Assembly: GCA_023435335.1 (NCBI GenBank)
Contig: JAEYRU010000297.1
Span: forward strand, 1 to 19,278
From: Pseudomonadota bacterium
Lineage (GTDB): Bacteria; Pseudomonadota; Alphaproteobacteria; Rhizobiales; Rhizobiaceae
Length of the DNA: 19,278 nt
Direction: 5' to 3'
Part shown: positions 6,514-13,377 of the stretch, piece after piece
Numbering within the stretch: position 1 is the first letter of the stretch
Layout of the letters: each line of letters starts with the position of its first letter
Notes under the pieces: model-generated
What the model was told of the DNA's origin: nothing
Databases searched by the model: none
The model's input: the letters and a program-made list of their open reading frames with translations, nothing else
Translations under genes and position numbers: made by a program

Positions 6514-6560
6514 TAAAATGCCCGCCGGGGCACCGTGGCTTCGCCACGTCAACCGGCGGG
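6514..6560 (-). terminator. Two-tier hairpin between cargo genes, probable terminator
   Basis: The outer stem CCCGCCGG (6521-6528) pairs with CCGGCGGG (6553-6560), enclosing an inner perfect stem CGTGGC/GCCACG (6534-6539 with 6543-6548). Reading on the minus strand it is followed by CATTTTATAG, a T-rich tail, so it probably ends transcripts from the winged-helix-like gene. It lies 108 bases after that gene's stop. Confidence 0.6.
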
Positions 6561-6623
6561 ACTTTCAACGGTCCAATAACACCATAGGCTTTGCGGCCCT
6601 TACCGCCTCCTAGCTTGTGGTTC

Positions 6624-6659
6624 TGTGTCGCGACACGCTTGCCGGCAGAGCGCGACACA
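6624..6659. repeat. 9-bp inverted repeat after the winged-helix-like gene
   Basis: TGTGTCGCG (6624-6632) and CGCGACACA (6651-6659) are perfectly complementary. The left arm region is also a self-palindrome GTGTCGCGACAC (6625-6636), giving three GTGTCG half-sites within 36 bases. It lies 8 bases past the stop of the gene at 6668-7222. A protein-binding array or an RNA hairpin are both possible. Confidence 0.45.
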
Positions 6660-6667
6660 CTCGAAAT

Positions 6668-7222
6668 CTAAGCAACGGCCGCCTGTTCATCGTCAGAACC
6701 GGCGGTCGTTTGCGTTTCATGCTCGTCGTCGTCGCTGTCATCGTCTGCGACGGCGTCGTTTCCTTGCGTAGCTTTGCCGCTAGCTGCCTTGGCATGGGGA
6801 TACCATGCGGTCAGACCATAGGTTCCGTTTGGAAGCTTGTGGAAGACGTGCGACCGCTTCCGGAGCATCGCTCTGAGACCGACTAGGGCTACGTCTGCAC
6901 TGGTCGCCTCGAATTGGAAGCCGCCTGCAACAACTGCCTCGTAAATCTCCCTAGGCTTTGCCGGCCCCTGTCCGCGAGCGCGACGCATCTCCAAATATTC
7001 GCGAGCTGCCGTTTGTAGGCGCTTTCCATAAAACGTGTCTGGCGCGATCTCAGTTGGTGCAGTGCCGCCGCCGCCTTGGTCGCCGCCGCCAGATGGAATA
7101 GGCGGCAGGCCGGCCTCCACGAGCAATAGGTTCAGCGCCCCGCGAATTTGGTTCACGTTGCGTTCCGCATCCGCCAACTTGCCCCGGAAAAGCTCGATGG
7201 CGGGCATTAGTTCGGGTTTCAT
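6668..7222 (-). CDS. Winged-helix (HARE-HTH-like) protein with acidic tail, transposon cargo
   Basis: The 184-residue protein has four visible parts: an N-terminal helix likely to form a coiled coil (1-35), a Gly-rich linker (45-53), a compact domain (about 62-142) and a very acidic tail (about 156-179, with DDDSDDDEHE). The compact domain reads like a HARE-HTH or similar winged helix: AAREYLEMRRARGQGPAKP, then REIYEAVVAGGFQFEATSAD, then a helix, and the wing HVFHKLPNGTYGLTAWYP. That family is linked to DNA or chromatin modification and restriction systems in other organisms. ATG 7222 is chosen since AAGGGG lies 10 bases upstream; a GTG at 7231 sits too close to it. It is the first gene of the leftward cargo set, next to the right inverted repeat. 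A DNA-binding role is inference. Confidence 0.6.
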   Translation of the reverse strand: MKPELMPAIELFRGKLADAERNVNQIRGALNLLLVEAGLPPIPSGGGDQGGGGTAPTEIAPDTFYGKRLQTAAREYLEMRRARGQGPAKPREIYEAVVAGGFQFEATSADVALVGLRAMLRKRSHVFHKLPNGTYGLTAWYPHAKAASGKATQGNDAVADDDSDDDEHETQTTAGSDDEQAAVA

Positions 7223-7338
7223 GGCTGTCACGCCCCTTCATGGCGAGTCACTTCGCCACAGGGCAATAGCAGGAAGCAAGCCTTCCCGCAAGGGCAGGGC
7301 AATACACCTGCCCCCTTTTTATCCCCAACTACGAGGGG

Positions 7339-7362
7339 ACTTGTTTCAAGGGGATAATCCCC
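7339..7362 (-). repeat. Right terminal inverted repeat
   Basis: The reverse complement of the 24-base left repeat, with one mismatch (T on + at 7345, reading A on -). On the minus strand the equivalent of the left -35 box therefore reads TTGAAA instead of TTGACA, and no well-spaced -10 follows. Confidence 0.95.
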
Positions 7363-7370
7363 AAAAAGAA
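7363..7370. repeat. Target-site duplication, right copy
   Basis: AAAAAGAA, identical to 4531-4538. Removing the element and one copy restores a run of As followed by GAATCCCG, an uninterrupted intergenic sequence. Confidence 0.95.
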
Positions 7371-7443
7371 TCCCGTCCGAAATCTATCCCCACCCCTATG
7401 CCCCTCCCGGATCCTTGCCGGGTCGCAGGTGCGGGAGACGGAG

Positions 7444-7887
7444 ATGAGGCAGGACGACTGGAGGAACGGAAGGGCGCTGCGGCGGATCGGGATGCTGCTC
7501 ATTGCGCTCGCGGATCTTGCCGAACGCGCGGCCGCCATGCCTTTCGCCACGCGCGCCGCCGTTCTTGCGATCCTGCGGCCCGCCGAAGCCGCTGCCTGGG
7601 CTTTCGCGCTTGGCGCGCCGGGCGTGCCGGCCGCAGTCGAAGGCGACCGCGGGGGGCACGAGCCAGGCCGGTTGGCGAGCCCAGCGGGCGGTGACAATGG
7701 TCCGGACGAACTGGCGCGCATGGCCGCCGGCCTGCGGATGCTCGCCCTCTTCGTGGCCGGCTGGGCCGCCGACGTCCTCTCGTGCAGGGCGGGTCCGTTC
7801 CCTGCGGGCCGTTCTGCCCTGCGGCTCGCCGCTCCGGCTGCAGGCTGGCCGGGTCCGGAGGCGCTTCCGGCTCCCGATACGTCCTGA
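7444..7887 (+). CDS. Hypothetical protein, 147 residues
   Basis: I do not recognise a function. The protein starts MRQDDWRNGRALRRIGMLLIALADLAERAA, a start I recall in small rhizobial proteins of unknown role. Two moderately hydrophobic helices (about 14-32 and 94-112) could associate with the membrane, and the C-terminal third is Pro/Ala/Gly-rich. The ATG at 7444 has GGGAG (7433-7437) 6 bases upstream; the in-frame GTG at 7429 lacks one. Long frames on the opposite strand here are probably composition-driven. The gene is the first one after the transposon, and its promoter would be in or near the 73 bases to the right duplication, so the insertion may affect it. It precedes the acyltransferase gene by 107 bases. 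Confidence 0.6.
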   Translation: MRQDDWRNGRALRRIGMLLIALADLAERAAAMPFATRAAVLAILRPAEAAAWAFALGAPGVPAAVEGDRGGHEPGRLASPAGGDNGPDELARMAAGLRMLALFVAGWAADVLSCRAGPFPAGRSALRLAAPAAGWPGPEALPAPDTS

Positions 7888-7994
7888 CCCCGTCTCGTGC
7901 CGCACATCGCCGCAGCCGTTCAGCCGCCGGGATTGCATTCCGGCCGGCATTGCACCAGCCTGTCTGCTGAAACCAATGGGGGGAGAGCGGTCGC

Positions 7995-9407
7995 ATGACC
8001 TCTTCAGTCGCGCTGCCGTTCTGGCTCGTCCTGATCCTGATCGTCTTTGCCGCGATCGGGATCGTGGACCGCGTCTTCGCACCCTCCGTGCGCTGGTTCT
8101 TCCACCGCCGCGTCAACCAGGCGATCGACGAGTTGAACCAGCGGCTCGACATGCGCATCCAGCCCTTCAAGCTGACGCGCCGGCAGACCCATATCGACCG
8201 GCTGATCTACGATCCGAAGGTGGTCGAGGCGGTGGACGCCGAGGCGCGCGCGACCGGCACGCCGCGCGCCGTGGTGATGAAGCGGGCGGAGCGCTACGCG
8301 CGCGAGATCGTGCCGTCCTTCTCGGTCACCACCTATTTCCGCTTCGGCACGCGGGCGGCGCGCTGGCTGTCGGAGTTCGTCTACCGCGTGCGGCTCGGTT
8401 ACGTCGACGACGAGGCGCTCAAGAAGATCGATCCTGAGGCGACGGTCGTCTTCGTGATGAACCATCGTTCCAACATGGATTACGTGCTCGTCACCTACAT
8501 GGCGTCGAGCCGGGCGTCGCTCTCCTACGCCGTGGGCGAGTGGGCGCGGGTCTGGGTGCTGCAGAACCTCATCCGCTCGATGGGCGCCTACTTCATCCGG
8601 CGCGATTCCGGCGACGAACTCTACCGCAAGGTGCTCGGCCGCTACGTGGCGATGGCAACCCGCGAAGGCGTCACCCAGGCCGTCTTCCCGGAGGGCGGAC
8701 TGACGCGCGACGGGCTGATCAAGCAGCCGCGGTTGGGGCTCCTCTCCTACATGGTCTCCGGCTTCGAGCCGCGCTCCAGCCGTAACATAGTCTTCGTGCC
8801 GGTCGGCCTGAACTACGACCGGGTGATCGAGGACCGCATCCTCACCGCCCGGGCCGAGAAGGAAGTCAGCGGCCGCGACTTCCGCGTCAGGGGCACGGCG
8901 ATCCTCGCCTTCGTCGGCAACCTCATCAAGCTGCGCTGGCAGGGCAGGCTCTACCGCTTCGGCTATGCCTGCGTGAGCTTCGGCCGGCCCGTCTCGCTCG
9001 CCGAGTGGCAGTCCCGGAACGGCGTCGACTTCAACGTGTCCGACCGGGAAAAGCTCTTCGAGGGCGTGCAGAAGCTGGGCGACGACCTGGTCGCGGCGAT
9101 CGGCGCCATCGTGCCGGCGCTGCCGGTCGCGCTGGCGGCGCATGTGTTCCTGGAGAACGGCGAGCGCTGGATGAGCGAGTTCGAGCTCAAGTCGGCGGTG
9201 TTCGGCGTCATCAAGCTGCTGGAGGGGCAGGGCGCGCATGTGCACATCCCGCGCGCCGACCGCGACTACGCGGTCAGCTCCGGCCTGCGCATGCTCACGC
9301 TGCGCCGCCTCGTCGTGGTGAACGACGAATGGCTCTACCGCGCCAATCCGGAGGAGCGCCTTCTGCTTTCATACTACGCTAACTCCATCGCGCATCTGCT
9401 GCGGTGA
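7995..9407 (+). CDS. 1-acyl-sn-glycerol-3-phosphate acyltransferase family protein (PlsB/PlsC-like)
   Basis: This 470-residue protein belongs to the glycerolipid acyltransferases, which transfer fatty acyl groups to glycerol-3-phosphate or lysophosphatidate in phospholipid synthesis at the inner membrane. An N-terminal membrane helix (6-25) is followed by a charged segment and the acyltransferase domain with the catalytic H-x4-D motif NHRSNMD (H157, D162), a GAYFIRR block (197-203), FPEGG (231-235) for phosphate binding, and VPVGLNYDRV (268-277). The order and spacing of these motifs resemble the GPAT (PlsB) group, but the protein is much shorter than E. coli PlsB. The start has a G-rich ribosome-binding site (GGGGGGAGAG) about 9 bases upstream. 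The exact acyl acceptor cannot be told from sequence. Confidence 0.85.
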   Translation: MTSSVALPFWLVLILIVFAAIGIVDRVFAPSVRWFFHRRVNQAIDELNQRLDMRIQPFKLTRRQTHIDRLIYDPKVVEAVDAEARATGTPRAVVMKRAERYAREIVPSFSVTTYFRFGTRAARWLSEFVYRVRLGYVDDEALKKIDPEATVVFVMNHRSNMDYVLVTYMASSRASLSYAVGEWARVWVLQNLIRSMGAYFIRRDSGDELYRKVLGRYVAMATREGVTQAVFPEGGLTRDGLIKQPRLGLLSYMVSGFEPRSSRNIVFVPVGLNYDRVIEDRILTARAEKEVSGRDFRVRGTAILAFVGNLIKLRWQGRLYRFGYACVSFGRPVSLAEWQSRNGVDFNVSDREKLFEGVQKLGDDLVAAIGAIVPALPVALAAHVFLENGERWMSEFELKSAVFGVIKLLEGQGAHVHIPRADRDYAVSSGLRMLTLRRLVVVNDEWLYRANPEERLLLSYYANSIAHLLR

Positions 9408-9476
9408 GCCGGTCATGCTTGCGCCGTTCTTCGCACCTGCCGCGTGTGGTATCCTGGGTACAGGAGGGACAGGCCG

Positions 9477-11222
9477 ATGAAGGGCGCAAGAGCGGCAGCC
9501 AGTTCACCGGGCAGGGCGGGCTCCAGGCGGCAGGCCGGCAGCGCCTCGACGGCCGCCGCCGCGGCGGAAGACAGAAAGCCGAGGCAGGCGGTGGTCGTGG
9601 TCCACGGCATGGGGGAGCAGAAGCCGCTGGAGACGCTGCGCGGCTTCGTCGAGGCGGTTTGGGGCTCGCGGCCGACCGCGCAGCCGACGCCGGGCCATGA
9701 CGATGTCTGGCTGGTGCCGGACACGCGCGCCGGCCTGTCGGAACTCGCCCGCATCACCACGCGGCGCAGCAGCAACGGCGCGCGCACCGACTTTTTCGAG
9801 CTCTACTGGTCCGACCTTCTTGTCGGCAACACGCTGGCCCAGATCAGGGGATGGGTGACCGGCCTCCTGCTGCGCTGGCCGCATCAGGTGCCGCGCGAGA
9901 CCTTCAGCCTGTGGATTGCGTTGTGGGTGCTGACCGTGCTGCTGGTCGCTCTGGCGGCGTTCGTCGGCCTGTCGGATGCGGTGCGCGGCATCTGGGACCT
10001 GCTGCGCGACGCGGAGGTAATCCGCAACGGCTGGGCCGCCGCCGCGAGCGTCGGGCTGACGGCCGCGCTCTACGCGCTTCTATGGCTGCGCCTTTCGGGA
10101 AACCTGCGCAGCTGGCATAGGCCCGACGAGGTGTTCCTCGGCATATGGTCGACGGTCACCCCGCGCGACGCCGCGATGAGCGTTCGGCTGTCGCGCGCCT
10201 TGGCGCTGCTGCTGCCGCCCCTCGTCGGGCTGGCCGCGTTCCTGTGGTTTCCCTGGATGGTGCTGTGGGCGGTGAAGCCCTGGGCGCTGATCCTGGCGGC
10301 GCTGATTACGATCGGGCTGTCGGTGTGGGTTGTACCGGTCTTTGGCGACGTCGCGCGCTACGTGCGCACCTCGCCGGATGCGGTGTCGGCCCGCGCGGCG
10401 ATTCGCGAACGCGGGGTGGAATTGCTGCGGGCGCTGCACGGCGCCAAGGGCGATGCGCAGCGGGCGGACTACGATCCGGGCGAGGAGAACCCCTACGACC
10501 GCATCGTCGTGGTGGGCCACAGTCTCGGCTCCATCGTCGCCTACGACATCCTGCGGCTGTTCTGGGAGGAACGCGGACCGACCCGCAACAATCCCGCCTC
10601 GGCCGAAGCGTTGAAGGCGCTGCGCGCGATGGACGAGTTCTGCCGACAGCAGCCACCCGCCGCCGCCGCCTTCGACATCGCGAGGTTCCGCGAGCTGCAA
10701 GGAGACGTCGCGCAAGCGCTTGCCGCCCAGGCGGGCGGGTGGCGCGTCTCAGACTTCGTGACGCTGGGCTCGCCGCTCACGCATGCCGAGTTCCTCGTCT
10801 CCCGCGACCGGTCGGCCTTCGAGGAACGCAAGGCCGAGCGCATGTTCCCCACCTGCCCGCCGATGATGGAGCCGGGGAAGGTCCCGTCCTTCCTCTACTC
10901 GGACTTCCGCCTCGCGCATCATGCGGCCATGTTCGCGGCGATGCGCTGGACGAACCTCTACGATCCGCGCGACCTGCTCGTCCGCGGAGATTTCATCAGC
11001 GGTCCCTGTCGAGACAATTTCGGCCCGGGGGTCCTGGACGTGAAGATCAGGATCGACCGCGGCGGCTGGCTCGGACGGATCGTCACCCACGCGGATTACT
11101 GGAACGCCGAAGCAGGCGGGACGGCCGCGGATGCGGAGGCGAAGAAGCTTGGCGTGACGGCGATTTCGACCGACGGCAAGGCGCACCTGACCCTGCTCAG
11201 GAAGGCGCTGGCGCTGCGATGA
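9477..11222 (+). CDS. Membrane-embedded alpha/beta hydrolase (lipase/esterase-like)
   Basis: This 581-residue protein has an alpha/beta-hydrolase split by a membrane block. Near the N-terminus, after an Ala/Arg-rich lead, comes the strand and oxyanion-type turn AVVVVHGMGEQKP (38-50). Four predicted membrane helices follow at about 144-164, 186-206, 240-262 and 266-288. The nucleophile elbow GHSLGS then gives Ser349 (in DRIVVVGHSLGSIVAYDIL). The acid is probably in the block around YDPRDLL and the histidine in VTHADYW near the C-terminus; both are guesses from order. Start 9477 has a strong AGGAGGG (9462-9468). It lies 69 bases after the acyltransferase gene, so the pair may act together in lipid turnover, which is inference. 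It converges with the MFS gene 37 bases away. Confidence 0.8.
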   Translation: MKGARAAASSPGRAGSRRQAGSASTAAAAAEDRKPRQAVVVVHGMGEQKPLETLRGFVEAVWGSRPTAQPTPGHDDVWLVPDTRAGLSELARITTRRSSNGARTDFFELYWSDLLVGNTLAQIRGWVTGLLLRWPHQVPRETFSLWIALWVLTVLLVALAAFVGLSDAVRGIWDLLRDAEVIRNGWAAAASVGLTAALYALLWLRLSGNLRSWHRPDEVFLGIWSTVTPRDAAMSVRLSRALALLLPPLVGLAAFLWFPWMVLWAVKPWALILAALITIGLSVWVVPVFGDVARYVRTSPDAVSARAAIRERGVELLRALHGAKGDAQRADYDPGEENPYDRIVVVGHSLGSIVAYDILRLFWEERGPTRNNPASAEALKALRAMDEFCRQQPPAAAAFDIARFRELQGDVAQALAAQAGGWRVSDFVTLGSPLTHAEFLVSRDRSAFEERKAERMFPTCPPMMEPGKVPSFLYSDFRLAHHAAMFAAMRWTNLYDPRDLLVRGDFISGPCRDNFGPGVLDVKIRIDRGGWLGRIVTHADYWNAEAGGTAADAEAKKLGVTAISTDGKAHLTLLRKALALR

Positions 11223-11259
11223 TCCTGCCCGGCCGCCACGCTCGCTCGCCAGTTGGCGC

Positions 11260-12681
11260 TCACCCTTCGCGCCCGGCCAGCCTCAGGAGCTGCAGCGCGG
11301 CGAGGCAGCCGACGACGCCGAGCGGGAGGAACGCGAGGAACAGCCAGGCGGCCACGTTGGCGGCGGTCTCCGGGGTGAGACCTTCGCCGAAGCCCGCCGC
11401 GTTGGCGACGATGCCGGCCACCGCCGCGCCGACCGCGTATCCCATGCGCTGGATCGTCGGCACGGCGGACGACGCCACCGCGCGCTCCTCGTGCGCGGAG
11501 GTCACGATGATGCGGGTGACGAAGGGCCAGACGAGGCCGAAGCCTCCGCCCTGCAGGATCGCGCAGGCGAGCACCAGCCATACCGAGCCGGAGGGCATCG
11601 CATATACGAGGCCGGTCATGCCGGCCGCGATCATCAGTGCGCCGGCCAGGATGATCGCGCGCTCCTGCCTTGGCCCGGCGCCGGCGACGGCGATTGACAT
11701 CGCCGACCAGGCGACCGCCTCGGCCGCGATGATGTAGCCGGTGGTGATCAGCGAGACGCCGTGCAGCGTTGTCAGGATCAGCGGCGCGTAGATGGTGAAG
11801 GCGATGGTGCCGGCCGAGAAGACGCCGAACATGATCAGGCCGCTGCCGACCGCGGTGGAGGGATCGAGCGGCCGGCGCGGGAAGAGCCGCGCCTGCGGAC
11901 GCCGCGCATCGAGCCGGAAGAAGAGCGCTACGCCGGCCAGTCCCAGGAGAAGCAGGATCGACGAGCGCAGCGGCTCGATGCCTACGCCAGCCAGCGCGAT
12001 CAGTACGATCGCGAGCGCAAGGCAGGCGAGACGCAGGACCGGGAATCGCGGGAGGACCGCGTCGCTCGCGGCGGGAACCCGCGCGGCGGCGCTGGTCAGC
12101 ACGGCGAAGCTGAGCGCGGCCACGAACAGGCCGGCGAAGACGAACACGCCGAAGGCCCAGCGCCAGGACAGCATCTCGGCCATCACCGCCCCGAGCAGCG
12201 GTCCGCTGAAGGCCGCCACGCCCCAGAGCACCGACATGATGGCGAAGAGCTGCGGCCAGATCGTGCGCGGGAAGAGCCGCTCCACCGAAACTAACGCCAG
12301 CGCCACCAGGCCCCCGCCGCCGGCGCCCTGGAACAGGCGGCCCGCGAGGAACCATTCCATCGACGGCGCGGTCGCGCAGACCAGCGCTCCGAGGGCGTAG
12401 ATCGCCGCCGCGGCGGCCATGTTGGTCCGCAGCGCCACGTAGCTGACGAGCCGGCCGGCAGCGGCGCCCGCGGCGATCGAGCCCACCTCGAAGATCGCCA
12501 GCGACCAGCCGACCAGCTCGACGCCCCGGATGTCGGCCACCATGCTGGGCATGACGGTGGCGATCATCGTCTCGTTGGTGGCGTGCAGCAGTATGCCGAG
12601 CGAGACAAAGCAGAAGCGTCCGAGGTCGCCGCTCGCCCACAACGCGCGCCAGTCGGTGCGCCCCGCCGCCGTTTCAGCCAT
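11260..12681 (-). CDS. MFS drug-efflux-type transporter, SoxR-box promoter
   Basis: The 473-residue product is a major facilitator superfamily permease resembling the DHA2 drug:H+ antiporters. TM1 carries ATNETMIATVMPSMVADIRG, equivalent to the LD-x-TIV-x-ALP signature, and the antiporter motif C region reads VLWGVAAFSGPLLGAV; hydrophobic helices continue to the C-terminus. Start 12681 is chosen over an in-frame ATG at 12729 because GGAGAGGG lies 6 bases upstream, and because the longer version would run through the promoter at 12715-12745. That promoter has the 19-base spacer and dyad of SoxR targets, so export of a redox-active compound is the best guess. No SoxR gene is in the window. The substrate is not determinable from sequence. 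Confidence 0.9.
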   Translation of the reverse strand: MAETAAGRTDWRALWASGDLGRFCFVSLGILLHATNETMIATVMPSMVADIRGVELVGWSLAIFEVGSIAAGAAAGRLVSYVALRTNMAAAAAIYALGALVCATAPSMEWFLAGRLFQGAGGGGLVALALVSVERLFPRTIWPQLFAIMSVLWGVAAFSGPLLGAVMAEMLSWRWAFGVFVFAGLFVAALSFAVLTSAAARVPAASDAVLPRFPVLRLACLALAIVLIALAGVGIEPLRSSILLLLGLAGVALFFRLDARRPQARLFPRRPLDPSTAVGSGLIMFGVFSAGTIAFTIYAPLILTTLHGVSLITTGYIIAAEAVAWSAMSIAVAGAGPRQERAIILAGALMIAAGMTGLVYAMPSGSVWLVLACAILQGGGFGLVWPFVTRIIVTSAHEERAVASSAVPTIQRMGYAVGAAVAGIVANAAGFGEGLTPETAANVAAWLFLAFLPLGVVGCLAALQLLRLAGREG

Positions 12682-12714
12682 GCTCAACCCTCTCCGGTCC
12701 CATCCGCCGGGATG

Positions 12715-12745
12715 CTGATAGGACTTCAAGCATGGTTGAGGTCAA
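12715..12745 (-). promoter_or_regulatory. SoxR-type (MerR family) promoter of the MFS gene
   Basis: On the minus strand, -35 TTGACC (12745-12740) and -10 TATCAG (12720-12715) are separated by 19 bases, the over-long spacer typical of MerR-family activation. Centred in the spacer is the dyad CCTCAACCATGCTTGAAG (12741-12724), which has 6-6-6 geometry and differs from the SoxR arm consensus CCTCAA/TTGAGG at one base. The start codon is 34 bases beyond the -10. Confidence 0.75.
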
Positions 12746-12777
12746 GGGCCGCGGAGAAGCCCTGCCACGCGCCCGGC

Positions 12778-13371
12778 TCAGCGGAAAGAGGAGAGCGTGT
12801 CCTTCACGCGCCGTTCGAAGGCGGTCACGCGCCGGGCGTCGGGACGCTCGGCCGAATAGAGCGGCAGGTAGGAAAACCGCGCCTTGGGCGCGCAGCCGCC
12901 GATCAGGGCGGTCTTGAAAACGCGGCGCATGGGGCGTCGCAGGACGAACCGGTCGACCCACCAGGACGAGCCGAGCGTGGTGACGACCGCCGCATGGCGC
13001 AGGTTACCTAGCTTCGGCGCGATCGGCCCGAAATCCTCGGCGTGGGCGAAGGCGACACCCGGCGCGAAGACGCGGTCGATCCAGCCCTTCAGGATCGCGG
13101 GCGGACCGAACCACCACGTCGGAAAGACGAAGACGAGTGCCTCGGCACGGTCCAGCGCGGCGGCGTGGCCGGGAACCTCCGACGCCTCCGGCCGGTCGGC
13201 ATAGTAGGCCGCGCGCTCGCCCGGTGTCAGGCGCGGATCGAAGTTGCGGTCGTAGAGGTCGATCAGCTCGACATCGTGGCCGGCGGCCGCGAGTCCCTCG
13301 ACCGCCACATCCGCGAGCCGCCCGCAGAGGCTGCCGCGCAGCGGATGCGCGAAGACGACCAGCGCCGACAT
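12778..13371 (-). CDS. NAD(P)H dehydrogenase (quinone), flavodoxin-like fold
   Basis: This 197-residue protein is typical in size for the flavodoxin_2/NQO group, FMN or FAD enzymes that reduce quinones by two electrons in the cytosol. The N-terminal strand and phosphate-binding loop read ALVVFAHPLRGSLCGRL (3-19), and the diagnostic central block reads FVFPTWWFGPPAILKGWIDR, followed by VFAPGVAFAH. A GSSWW segment around position 135 agrees with the flavin-binding region. The ATG at 13371 lies 6 bases after the stop of the TPR gene and has no clear ribosome-binding site, so coupled translation from the upstream gene is likely. The next gene on the strand is the SoxR-promoted exporter. The physiological substrate is unknown. 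Confidence 0.88.
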   Translation of the reverse strand: MSALVVFAHPLRGSLCGRLADVAVEGLAAAGHDVELIDLYDRNFDPRLTPGERAAYYADRPEASEVPGHAAALDRAEALVFVFPTWWFGPPAILKGWIDRVFAPGVAFAHAEDFGPIAPKLGNLRHAAVVTTLGSSWWVDRFVLRRPMRRVFKTALIGGCAPKARFSYLPLYSAERPDARRVTAFERRVKDTLSSFR

Positions 13372-13377
13372 TGCGGA

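Larger units (their letters stand above)
4539..7362 (+). mobile_element. IS1595-type transposon with passenger genes (2,824 bp)
   Basis: The element is bounded by 24-base terminal inverted repeats that match at 23 positions and flanked by a perfect 8-bp direct repeat (AAAAAGAA), which fixes both ends to the base. The left third codes for a DDE transposase of the ISXO2-like/IS1595 type on +. The remaining 1.9 kb carries four genes on the opposite strand that have no transposition role I recognise. Simple IS1595 members are usually about 1 kb, so this is a cargo-bearing member; family knowledge includes passenger-carrying subgroups. It landed in an A-rich intergenic site between the antitoxin gene and the gene at 7444, so no host gene appears broken. 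The intact repeats, duplication and transposase suggest a recent insertion. Confidence 0.95.

Noticed and set aside
6410..6658. 82-codon minus-strand frame between the two large cargo genes
   Set aside because: It starts with GTG without a ribosome-binding site, overlaps the GNAT-like gene start and is built largely from the hairpin sequences. It is not protein-like.
7329..8170. Long minus-strand frames opposite the genes at 7444 and 7995
   Set aside because: Arg/Pro/Ala-rich translations with no domain and no ribosome-binding sites; the plus-strand frames carry recognisable features and proper start signals.
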